A stretch of DNA of 64,000 nt, taken from Actinotalea lenta. GTDB taxonomy: Bacteria; Actinomycetota; Actinomycetes; Actinomycetales; Cellulomonadaceae. The position numbers and the translations under genes were made by a program. Each line of letters starts with the position of its first letter. Position 1 is the first letter of the stretch. This document shows positions 44,642-51,832 of the stretch, one piece after another. The notes beneath the pieces were generated by a model. That model made no database searches and was not told where the DNA came from. It saw only the letters and a list, made by a program, of their open reading frames with translations. The DNA is taken from contig NZ_JAUQYP010000001.1 of the NCBI RefSeq assembly GCF_030586465.1, forward strand, positions 372,001 through 436,000, given 5' to 3'.

Positions 44642-45843
44642 AGAACTGCGCGGCCGGGCCCGGGGCGATCGTCGTCGCCCTGGGCCTGGCCCTCTTCGCA
44701 TCAGGGTGCACCGCGCCGTCGACGGCGCCCACGACTGCGGCCCCACCAACGTCGCCTCCGACCGCGCCGTCGACGGCGTCGTCGACGCCCGGTGACGGCG
44801 GTGATGTCGTGGACGCGCTGGCCGACTGGGCGAGGGCGGCGGGCCCGTCGGACGAACTGTCTCGTGTCGAGGTGGTCACCAAGGAGCAGATCGTCGCGAT
44901 CCTCAACGACACCGGCAACGGCGAGGTATTGGCCATCTTCGGTCCTGGAACCCGCATGACCCATCAGGTCCCGGCGGGAAGGATCATCCAGAGTGCGTAC
45001 CTCATCGACGGCAAGGTGGTGTTCGGCCTCGGGGAGGATGGCACCGAGGACTTCTGGGTGGATCGCTGGGACCCCACCTCCGACACCGTGGACGTGCTCT
45101 ATGAGTCGACCGGTGAGGACTCGGCGTGGAGTGAGACCGCCGTGGACGGCTCGACCATGTACCTGACCGCACCCGGCCCGAACCAGGCCTACTGCGTACG
45201 GCGGATGGATCTGTCGGTCGCCGAGCCCAGGCTGGACCCCGACCCCGTGGCGTGCGTCGATGCCGACAGCGACCTGGGCTGGCTGCAGCTGTACGAGCAC
45301 ACCCTGAGCTTCCAGACGCTGGCTTCTGACGCCGACTGCGCGACCGTGCACCGCATTTCGCTGCCCGACGGGCGTGACGAGGTCGTGGACATCGACGGGT
45401 GCGTCTCGCGTGACATCGTCGGGCGCGATTGGGTGGTCTGGACCGAACCGCCCGTCGAGGACCCCGAGATGGGTGGGAGCACGAACTTCTTCGACGTCCC
45501 GCTGCGCGTCCGAGTCGGCGGCACCACCTACGACCTGGGTAGCGCGGTCGCCGGCTCGACGGTGATCTGTGATGGGTGGTTGTACTGGGACCGAGAGGAC
45601 TTCGACCCGCCGATCAGCCCTGAGGAGATCCGCCGCTGGCGTCCCGGCGGCCCGACCCAGGTGGTCTACGTCTCGCCAGAGGCCGCCGACGGGTACGCGA
45701 CCTCGATCCCGCTGTGCGGCCCAGGCGTACTCGGCGTTCAGCGCATGGGCGGCTGGGCCAACGCCGGCCAGGAGTTCCTCACTACCCCGACCCTCGGCTG
45801 GACGGCGGGCCTCCACCCGGCAGCAGGCGCCTCAGGCGGGTAA
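44635..45843 (+). CDS. Lipoprotein with Thr/Pro linker and propeller-like domain
   Basis: 402 aa. Signal with lipobox FASGC at 21-25, then a Thr/Pro/Ser-rich linker of about 35 residues. An extracellular domain of about 330 residues follows with repeated short strands (LIDGKVVFGLGEDG, DGSTMYLTAPG, ICDGWLYWDRED), suggestive of a beta-propeller. Six cysteines lie in the mature domain. Start ATG 44635 or GTG 44638, both overlapping the peptidase stop, so the pair is co-translated. Function unknown; it could be an inhibitor, receptor or immunity partner. Confidence 0.72.
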   Translation: MVKNCAAGPGAIVVALGLALFASGCTAPSTAPTTAAPPTSPPTAPSTASSTPGDGGDVVDALADWARAAGPSDELSRVEVVTKEQIVAILNDTGNGEVLAIFGPGTRMTHQVPAGRIIQSAYLIDGKVVFGLGEDGTEDFWVDRWDPTSDTVDVLYESTGEDSAWSETAVDGSTMYLTAPGPNQAYCVRRMDLSVAEPRLDPDPVACVDADSDLGWLQLYEHTLSFQTLASDADCATVHRISLPDGRDEVVDIDGCVSRDIVGRDWVVWTEPPVEDPEMGGSTNFFDVPLRVRVGGTTYDLGSAVAGSTVICDGWLYWDREDFDPPISPEEIRRWRPGGPTQVVYVSPEAADGYATSIPLCGPGVLGVQRMGGWANAGQEFLTTPTLGWTAGLHPAAGASGG

Positions 45844-46489
45844 GCGTGTCCGTCGGCATTGTGGTGGCCACGCGCGTGCGCATGCAGGTGTTGATCGTGC
45901 CGGTTCTTCTTGAAGATTTCGCACACCCGTAGATACGAGGGGCTGACACAGGTCGCGACCCTCGCCACAGGGGGTGCGTGACGATCCGCCGGGTAGTCAC
46001 ATGAGGCGACCGACAGGGACCGTCTCACCCTGACCCCGGACGACGCCCCGGAAGCGCATCGTCGCAGGTCAACCGCCAGGTGTCGGCTTCCGTCGCGTCC
46101 AGTCGATTGTTGTCAGATCGTGACCAAGCCCGCCCCGCTCGGCCATTCTTGGGCCCGTTTCTGGGCCCACGGCCTGCCGCCTCCGCGCCGGTCCAGACGC
46201 TCATGCCGTCCGGGTGCCGGTCCACCGCGACGCGCATGAGGACGATGCTCACGCCGAACAGGAGCGCGAAGAGGACCCCGGCGACGCCGACCGCGCGGGG
46301 CAGTCAGTCTCTACCTCATCGGCAACGGCTCGCCCTGTGTCATGCCAGCGCCACCGTCGGGGGATGCACGGCCGCGGTCCGCACGCACCCGGGCTAGACC
46401 CGGGCCCCGAGCCCCGGACCGCGTATCGGGCGTGCCCGTCGTGGGCCCTCCGGGCGTCCCGCGGCGGCACCGACAGGGTAGCGGCCAGC
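45844..46489. other. Gene-free stretch of the island with repeat copy B and a membrane-protein scrap
   Basis: No intact gene. 46018-46171 is copy B of the 154-bp repeat. Directly beside it (about 46172-46310, minus strand) is an open piece encoding GVAGVLFALLFGVSIVLMR, which looks like the first TM of a lost membrane protein fused to the repeat. 45844-46017 shows nothing recognisable. Confidence 0.55.
46018..46171. repeat. 154-bp direct repeat, copy B
   Basis: Partner of 41601-41754, same orientation, gapless. No attachment-site core is next to this copy. Confidence 0.85.
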
Positions 46490-46897
46490 TCAGGCCCCGT
46501 TCGCCCGGGCGTACTGCTCGTCCGGCAGCGGCTCGAGCCAGGTGGTGGGATCCGAGCCGTCGGGCTCGGCCTCGAGCATGGCCAGGTGAGCGGCGAAGGT
46601 GTCGGCCGGGGCGCCGTGCCAGTGCTCCTCGTTGGGCGGGCAGATCACGGTGTCCCCGGCCCGGGCACGGACGACCCGGCCGTCACGGGTGCCGACCAGG
46701 GCGACGCCCTCGGCGACGTGAAGGGTCTGACCGACCGCGTGGCTGTGCCAGTTGGTGTGCGCACCCGGCGTGAACCGCACCAGGGCGATGGTCATGCGGG
46801 ACGGGCCGGTGCCGGCGTAGATCGGGGTGACGTAGACGTCGCCGGTGAACGCCTGGGCCGGCGCCTTCCAGGCCGGGCTGACGTGCTGCAGCTCCAT
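46490..46897 (-). CDS. Cupin-domain protein
   Basis: 135 aa single cupin. Motif 1 FTPGAHTNWHSHAVGQTLHV has the two His and the later Glu, and motif 2 reads GDTVICPPNEEHWHGA. The family includes small metal-binding enzymes and carboxymuconolactone-decarboxylase partners (YhhW/CMD-type). Next to a CMD gene in the same direction, so likely part of one redox or detoxification operon. Confidence 0.88.
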   Translation of the reverse strand: MELQHVSPAWKAPAQAFTGDVYVTPIYAGTGPSRMTIALVRFTPGAHTNWHSHAVGQTLHVAEGVALVGTRDGRVVRARAGDTVICPPNEEHWHGAPADTFAAHLAMLEAEPDGSDPTTWLEPLPDEQYARANGA

Positions 46898-46943
46898 GGC
46901 TGCTCCTCTCGGTGGTGGATCGGTGGTCGGTCGCCCACGGGCG

Positions 46944-47270
46944 TCAGCCCCGCGCGAAGACCTGCTTCGCGACGGTCATGGCGGAGAACGCCTTGGGCCA
47001 GCCGGCGTAGAACGCCAGGTGGGTGATCGCCTCGATCAGCTCGGGCTCGGTGAGCCCGTTGGCCTTGGCGTACTGCAGGTGGAAGGTCAGCTGCTCGGCG
47101 TTGCCGCCGGCGACCAGGGCGGCGACCGTGACCAGGCTGCGGTCCCGGGCGGTGAGCTGGTCGCGCGGCCAGACCTCGCCGAAGAGCACGTCGTCGGTGA
47201 AGTGCACCAGCCCGGGCGCGAAGTCCCCGAAGGCCTTCTGCGCGCCCGAGGGCTCGTGGTCAGCTGTCAT
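46944..47270 (-). CDS. Carboxymuconolactone decarboxylase-family protein
   Basis: 108 aa. Family core LTARDRSLVTVAALVAGGNAEQLTFHLQYAKANGLTEPEL is visible, but without the CxxC of AhpD-type members (AALVAGGNAEQ occupies the region), and EAITHLAFYAGWPKA follows. Such proteins are gamma-CMD-like decarboxylases or oxidoreductase helpers. GGAGAC precedes ATG 47270. Lies between cupin and DUF2255 genes. Confidence 0.88.
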   Translation of the reverse strand: MTADHEPSGAQKAFGDFAPGLVHFTDDVLFGEVWPRDQLTARDRSLVTVAALVAGGNAEQLTFHLQYAKANGLTEPELIEAITHLAFYAGWPKAFSAMTVAKQVFARG

Positions 47271-47307
47271 GTCGGTGTCTCCTTCGAGTCGTGGAACGGG
47301 CTCGGCC

Positions 47308-47678
47308 TCAGCGGGGGTCGAGCCGCAGGGTGGCGGCCGCGGCGGCGCCAGTCATCGGCCCGACGTACGCGTCGCCGTACCGGCCGTACTTGGCACGGTA
47401 GGCACGGTCGATCGCGGCGCGCAGGCCGGGGTCGGCGTCACCGACGTGAGGAGGTGGTCGACCCCAGCGACTCGGACCACTCCGGACCGGGTCACGAGGG
47501 CGTGCCGGTACCAGGCACCGTTTGTACCCTTCCAGGAACGGACGAAGAGCTCGTCACCGACCCGGACCACCCAGACGGGAATCGGGGCGGTGGTCGAGCC
47601 GTCGGTCCGCTCGGCGCTGATCTGGATCTCGTCGGCAGCCCCGAGGGCTGCCAGGAGGTCGGTCGTCCAGGTCGCCAT
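47308..47678 (-). pseudogene. DUF2255 gene with an internal frameshift
   Basis: The frame from ATG 47678 encodes a typical DUF2255 start (MATWTTDLLAALGAADEIQI, VWVVRVGDELFVRSW). After VDHLLTSV near 47440 the homologous frame continues in another register: GDADPGLRAAIDRAYRAKYG, then YVGPMTGAAAAATLRLDPR, stopping at 47308. Read in the first frame the tail is unlike the family and ends at 47352. A 1-nt loss (or 2-nt gain) near 47440 explains this; it could be a sequencing error. Confidence 0.8.
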
Positions 47679-47704
47679 GTCCGTCCCTTCGATCGCCGTC
47701 GGGC

Positions 47705-48745
47705 TCAGAACGCGATCATGACCTTGAGCGCCTCACGGTCGTCCATGGCCTGGTACCCGTCCGGGACGTCCTCGATGCCGATCGTGCGGTCGAAGACCTT
47801 GCCTGGGGCGAGCTCGCCTGCCACGACCTGGGCCACGGCCTCCTCGAGGTAGGCGCGCACGGGCGCGGGACCGCCGGCCAGGCGCGCGTTCTTGGCGAAC
47901 AGCGAGCCGAAGCCCACCGGCGCCTCCTCGTACTGCGGCACGCCGACGCGGGAGATGATCCCCCCGGGGCGCACGACGCCGTAGGCCTGCTGGTAGGCCG
48001 GCATGTGCCCGACGGCCTCGAGCACCGCGTGCGCGCCCAGCCCACCGGTGAGCTCGACGACCTTGGCCACGCCCTCGTCCCCGCGCTCGGCGACGACGTC
48101 GGTCGCACCCCACTCGCGGCCCAGGTCGGTCCGGGACTCGTGGCGACCCATGAGGATGATCTGCTCGGCGCCCCTCCGCTTGGCGGCGAGCACCGCGGAC
48201 AGGCCCACCGCGCCGTCACCGATGACGGTGACGATCTGGCCGGGCTGCACGTCGGCCATGTGCGCCGCGTGGTAGCCGGTGAGGTAGACGTCGGACAAGG
48301 CCAGCAGCGAGGCGAGCGTCGCGTCGTCGGCGTCACCGAGGTCGGGAACCTTCACGAGCGTCCCGTCGGCCTGCGGCACGCGGGCGAGCTCGGCCTGCAG
48401 ACCGCCCACCCCGGGACCGAAGAACCCGCCGTGCAGGCAGGCGGTGTGGAAGCCCTCCTGGCAGATGGGGCACGTGTTGTCCGAGAAGGCGAAGGGCACG
48501 ATCACGAAGTCGCCCTTGGCGACCTTCGTCACCGCGGAGCCGACCTCCTCGACCACGCCGATGAGCTCGTGGCCCATCGTTGCGCCCTGCGGCAGCTGCT
48601 GCAGGGAGTGGTACGGGTGCAGGTCGGACCCGCAGATGCAGGCCCGCACCGAACGCACGATCGCGTCGGTCGGCTCGACGATCGACGGGTCGGGCACGGT
48701 CTCGACGCGGACGTCGCCCGCGCCGTACATCACGGTGGCACGCAT
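47705..48745 (-). CDS. Zinc-dependent alcohol dehydrogenase family protein
   Basis: 346 aa from ATG 48745. Catalytic zinc region CICGSDLHPYH at 36-46 and GHELIGVVEEVG, structural zinc cysteines in CPICQEGFHTACLHG (fewer than the classical four), and Rossmann motif GDGAVGLSA near 170. Substrate unknown; similar genes in such cassettes act on small aldehydes or alcohols. Divergent from the XRE regulator 131 bp away. The frame upstream of 48745 is a shadow. Confidence 0.93.
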   Translation of the reverse strand: MRATVMYGAGDVRVETVPDPSIVEPTDAIVRSVRACICGSDLHPYHSLQQLPQGATMGHELIGVVEEVGSAVTKVAKGDFVIVPFAFSDNTCPICQEGFHTACLHGGFFGPGVGGLQAELARVPQADGTLVKVPDLGDADDATLASLLALSDVYLTGYHAAHMADVQPGQIVTVIGDGAVGLSAVLAAKRRGAEQIILMGRHESRTDLGREWGATDVVAERGDEGVAKVVELTGGLGAHAVLEAVGHMPAYQQAYGVVRPGGIISRVGVPQYEEAPVGFGSLFAKNARLAGGPAPVRAYLEEAVAQVVAGELAPGKVFDRTIGIEDVPDGYQAMDDREALKVMIAF

Positions 48746-48876
48746 GGTTGCTGGGGTCTCCTTCGCTCGGGTACTGCCCCAAGCCAAGCCGTCCCGGCGC
48801 GGGACAACCAGGTCCTGTCGGTGGGGGTTCTGCCAGTACCTCCCTCGACCCGCGAGCGGCCACCCACCGTGGAGAC

Positions 48877-49755
48877 ATGTCCAAGGACGAGGTGCGCGAG
48901 TTCCTGGTGACCCGCCGCGCGAAGGTGACCCCGCAGATGGTGGGTCTGCCCGACGTCGGCACCCGCCGGGTGCCGGGGCTGCGCCGCGGCGAGGTCGCCG
49001 TCCTGGCCGGGGTGAGCGTGGAGTACTACACCAAGCTCGAGCGCGGTGACCTGCGCGGGGTCTCCGACGAGGTGCTCGACGCGATCGCCTCCGCGCTGCG
49101 GTTCGACGAGGCCGAGCGGTCCCACCTATACGACCTCGCGCGCACCGCGAACGCCGGCACCCGCGCACGCCGCCGGCCGGCGGTCGGAGCGACCGTCCGG
49201 GCGAGCCTGCGCCACCTGGTCGACTCCGTGACCGATGCCGCCGCGGTGCTCGGCAACCAGCGGGCGGACATCGTCGCAACCAATACCCTCGCCCGCGCGC
49301 TGTACGACCCGCTGTACCTCAGCCAAACGGAGCCGGTGAGCTACCCGCGGTTCATCTTCCTCGACCCCGCGGCGCGGAGGTTCTACCCCGACTGGGACGT
49401 CATCGCCGACGCCTCGGTCGCGAGCCTGCGCACCGTCGCCGGGCGCTCCCCGTTCGACCGGTCGATCACCGACCTGGTCGGCGAGCTGTCCACGCGGTCG
49501 GACGAGTTCCGGGTCCGCTGGGCGCGCCACGACGTCCGGCTGCACATCGAGGGCATAAAGCGCATGCACCACCCCGTGGTGGGGCTCGTCGAGCTCGAGT
49601 ACAACGTCCTCGCCCTGCCCGCGGACGACGGCCTCAACCTCACCGTCTACACCGCGGCGCCCGGGTCCGAGACCGAGGAGAAGCTGCGGCTGCTCGCCAG
49701 CTGGTGGGCCTCGGAGCAGGGCGCGGCCTTGGGGGCGTCCAGCCACCCGGCCTGA
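48877..49755 (+). CDS. XRE-family regulator with MmyB-like ligand-binding domain
   Basis: 292 aa from ATG 48877. N-terminal HTH (VPGLRRGEVAVLAGVSVEYYTKLERGDLRGVSDEVLDAIASAL region at 30-72) and C-terminal MmyB-type PAS-like domain (ATNTLARALYDPLY, NLVRFIFLDP-like YPRFIFLDPAARRFYPDWD, LNLTVYTAAPGSETEEKLRLLASW). This architecture typically represses a divergent short-chain/alcohol dehydrogenase gene and responds to small hydrophobic ligands; here the divergent adh and its operon are the obvious target. Confidence 0.93.
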   Translation: MSKDEVREFLVTRRAKVTPQMVGLPDVGTRRVPGLRRGEVAVLAGVSVEYYTKLERGDLRGVSDEVLDAIASALRFDEAERSHLYDLARTANAGTRARRRPAVGATVRASLRHLVDSVTDAAAVLGNQRADIVATNTLARALYDPLYLSQTEPVSYPRFIFLDPAARRFYPDWDVIADASVASLRTVAGRSPFDRSITDLVGELSTRSDEFRVRWARHDVRLHIEGIKRMHHPVVGLVELEYNVLALPADDGLNLTVYTAAPGSETEEKLRLLASWWASEQGAALGASSHPA

Positions 49756-49756
49756 C

Positions 49757-50000
49757 CGTTCCGGCAGGCCGCCACCTCGGCCAGGTAGATGTACCTGTCG
49801 TGCACACTCGGAAGGACGAACGGTGTCGAGATCGCCAGAGCAGACCGCCGATGCGGGTGCAGCCTCCGGTGCGCCGGCGCGTCCAGCGCGAGAAGCGTGA
49901 AGGTGGCGAAGACCGCGTCGCACAGCGCCCAGGCCGCCGAGTTGAGCACCACCGTCGGGGTGACGGCGACCGCGCCGGCGGCCACGTACGGCCACCACAT
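49757..50000 (-). pseudogene. Relic of a DUF2029-like membrane glycosyltransferase
   Basis: Minus strand from ATG 50000: WWPYVAAGAVAVTPTVVLNS with AAWALCDAVFATFTLLAL next, then after an apparent internal deletion FVLPSVHDRYIYLAEVAA. These two pieces are signature segments of polyprenol-mannose-dependent membrane glycosyltransferases (TPTVVLNSAxWGQCD and FLxPxMHxRYFYLAD), normally far apart. The rest is lost. 50001-50275 shows nothing recognisable. Confidence 0.6.
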
Positions 50001-50275
50001 CCCGCCACGCAGGTACTGACATCCCCGCGCAACAGGTCGTGGCCTCCCGCGGCAGCGCCAGCAGTACCTCGGCCGGGACTTCGCCACAGGCTGTGGCGGA
50101 ATCTCGGCGCCGGACCAGGTCCGGGAGGACTCATCGCTCTTCGCGTTGACCAGCTGCCGTGGGCCACCCGCGTGCATCTCTCCCGCGGGCAGGGTCTGCT
50201 CGCCGGACCCCGTCCGCCGTCTCCGACCGCGCTCGTGACGGATCAGCGCGGGGCGCGCCGCAAGAAGCGGGCAGC

Positions 50276-51640
50276 TCACCGGCCGTCCGGGCCGTGGCGG
50301 TCGGGTGCCGGCAACCCTAGGTCGGAAGGGGCATGGAGACGGGCGTCAATGGCGTCGGCGACGGCGTGGTCGGTGTCGGGGAGGGCGTGGGCGTACTCGC
50401 GCAGGGTGGTGGCGGCGTCCGCGTGACCGAGGCGGTGCTGGGCTTGGAGGATCTGACCGCGGGCGACGAGGAAGGTGGCCACGGAGTGCCGGAGCCGGTG
50501 CAAGGTGGCGTCCGGGACGGCGGCGGTGGAGCGGATGCGAGTGAAGCGGCGATCGAGGACCTCGGCGCCGAGCCTCGTGTGGTGGTCGGGGTGGGGGCTG
50601 AACAGCCACGGGCCCAGGGTGTCCGGGGCGACCCGGTCGGTCCACCGCTCGGTGAGGGTGTGCCACAGGGCGGCGGTGCTGGCGCCGACGGTGATGGTGC
50701 GGGCCCGCCCGGACTTCGGTGTGGTGAGCTGACCCGCGGACAGGCCGCGGGAGATGGTCAGAGACCGGCCGGTCAGGTCGGCGGTCTTCAGAGCGGCGAG
50801 CTCGCCGCGACGGGCACCGGTGTCGCCGGCGAGTCGGACCAGGAGCAGGTCCTGCTCGGCCCGGTGCAGCCGGCGGGCCGAGGAGGTACTGCCGGTGTCG
50901 TTCGCCAACGCCTCGAGCAGCGCGAGGTCGGCGGCGCCAAGCAGGGCCCAGACCTGCTCGTCGGTCAGCGGGCGGCGGGCGTCGGGCCGGGCCGGGCCGC
51001 GGGTCGCCCGGATCGGGTTGACGTCCAGGAACCGCTCGGTCCAGCCCCAGCCGACCGCAGAGCGCAGCACCCGGAACCGGGCCCCGGCCACCGCCTCGCT
51101 CACCCCCTCCCGGCGCCACCGGTGCAGGCTCTCCCGGAGCAGGCGCGGGGTCAGCGCCGCGGCCCGGACACCGGCGAGACGGTCCCGGCGCAGCGACCGG
51201 ACCACGGAGGTGTACCCGACCAGGGTCGAGGGCTTCCACGGCTGGTCCGCGGCCAGCCACATCCCGAGTAACTCGCCGACGGTGATCACCGCCGGCGACG
51301 GCACCGAAGGGGTCGCGGCCAGCCGGACCCGCAGCGCGGCGGCGTCCGCGGCCGAGCCATGCACGACGTAGGAACGCTGCCGGGCCCTACCCGCCACCTG
51401 CTCACCGGTCGGGACCCGGACCTCCCACACCCCAGGACGCCGCTCCCGCTGGCTCCCACCACCACGCCGCCCCCTGAGACGGCCACTGCTCGGTTCGCTG
51501 ATCTCCGTCCCCGCATCGTCCCGGGCGCCCTCGCGACGCCCGCGGCACGCGCAGGCACCGGAGTAGGGGGACAGGTAGAGGGATAGCGGGACACCCGCCC
51601 GCCCCGTCGACAGCCCCCGCGGCCGGGTGACCTGCGTCAA
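50276..51640 (-). CDS. Tyrosine recombinase (integrase) of the island
   Basis: Up to 454 aa. Core-binding domain (ITVGELLGMWLAADQPWKPSTL) and catalytic domain with all residues: Arg in TGARRGELAAL, Lys in TPKSGRARTI, HxxR in LHRLRHSVATFL, His in HRLGHAD and Tyr in LREYAHALP. The N-terminal arm-binding part starts around GVWEVRVPTGE. No ATG/GTG precedes that region in frame, and the only candidate is TTG 51640, 8 nt past the tRNA end. So the true start is uncertain, and read-through from the tRNA is possible. Confidence 0.92.
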   Translation of the reverse strand: MTQVTRPRGLSTGRAGVPLSLYLSPYSGACACRGRREGARDDAGTEISEPSSGRLRGRRGGGSQRERRPGVWEVRVPTGEQVAGRARQRSYVVHGSAADAAALRVRLAATPSVPSPAVITVGELLGMWLAADQPWKPSTLVGYTSVVRSLRRDRLAGVRAAALTPRLLRESLHRWRREGVSEAVAGARFRVLRSAVGWGWTERFLDVNPIRATRGPARPDARRPLTDEQVWALLGAADLALLEALANDTGSTSSARRLHRAEQDLLLVRLAGDTGARRGELAALKTADLTGRSLTISRGLSAGQLTTPKSGRARTITVGASTAALWHTLTERWTDRVAPDTLGPWLFSPHPDHHTRLGAEVLDRRFTRIRSTAAVPDATLHRLRHSVATFLVARGQILQAQHRLGHADAATTLREYAHALPDTDHAVADAIDARLHAPSDLGLPAPDRHGPDGR

Positions 51641-51688
51641 CGTTCTGCGCGCCCGAAGGGATTCGAACCCCCAACCTTCTGATCCGTA
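51641..51688 (-). repeat. Right attachment site within tRNA-Arg
   Basis: 48 bp identical to 41538-41585. It supplies the 3' half of the functional tRNA, so integration restores the tRNA. Confidence 0.92.
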
Positions 51689-51720
51689 GTCAGATGCTCT
51701 ATCCGTTGAGCTACGGGCGC
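51648..51720 (-). tRNA. tRNA-Arg (anticodon ACG)
   Basis: 73 nt cloverleaf: acceptor GCGCCCG with CGGGCGC and discriminator G, D-arm AGCTCAACGGATAGAGC, anticodon loop CTACGGA, T-loop GGTTCGAATCC. CCA is not encoded. It is the integration target of the island. Confidence 0.97.
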
Positions 51721-51810
51721 ATGGCCGTCAGACCGCCACCGAGGATACAGCCCGCAGACCCTGCGGCCCAATCGCGGCGCGAAGGCGGCGCGGATGTCAG
51801 TGGCGAGAGC

Positions 51811-51832
51811 TAGTGTTCGAACATGCGTTCGA
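51811..51832 (+). promoter_or_regulatory. -10 element and perfect LexA (SOS) box on the DUF222 gene start
   Basis: TAGTGT (51811-51816) is followed directly by TCGAAC-ATGC-GTTCGA (51817-51832), a perfect match to the actinobacterial LexA box TCGAAC-N4-GTTCGA. The ATG start codon (51823) is the spacer of the box, six nt from the -10, so transcription, LexA binding and translation start coincide. Confidence 0.9.

Larger units (their letters stand above)
41538..51688. mobile_element. Integrated genomic island at tRNA-Arg(ACG), about 10.1 kb
   Basis: Bounded by the 48-bp direct repeat. The tyrosine recombinase is at the right end, next to the reconstituted tRNA. Contents: relics of a transposase, GNAT toxin, BTAD-type regulator and glycosyltransferase; a secreted cysteine peptidase with a lipoprotein; a redox cassette with its XRE regulator. 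No excisionase, replication or conjugation genes are intact, so present mobility would need helper functions. Several stretches, notably 43500-44600, are visibly less GC-rich than the surrounding chromosome. Confidence 0.88.

Noticed and set aside
42989-44749. 586-codon minus-strand frame antisense to the cysteine peptidase
   Set aside because: The plus strand encodes a clean signal peptide and catalytic motifs; the antisense frame has neither.
41538-51688. Island considered as a prophage
   Set aside because: No capsid, terminase, portal, tail or lysis genes are present; only an integrase and unrelated cargo.
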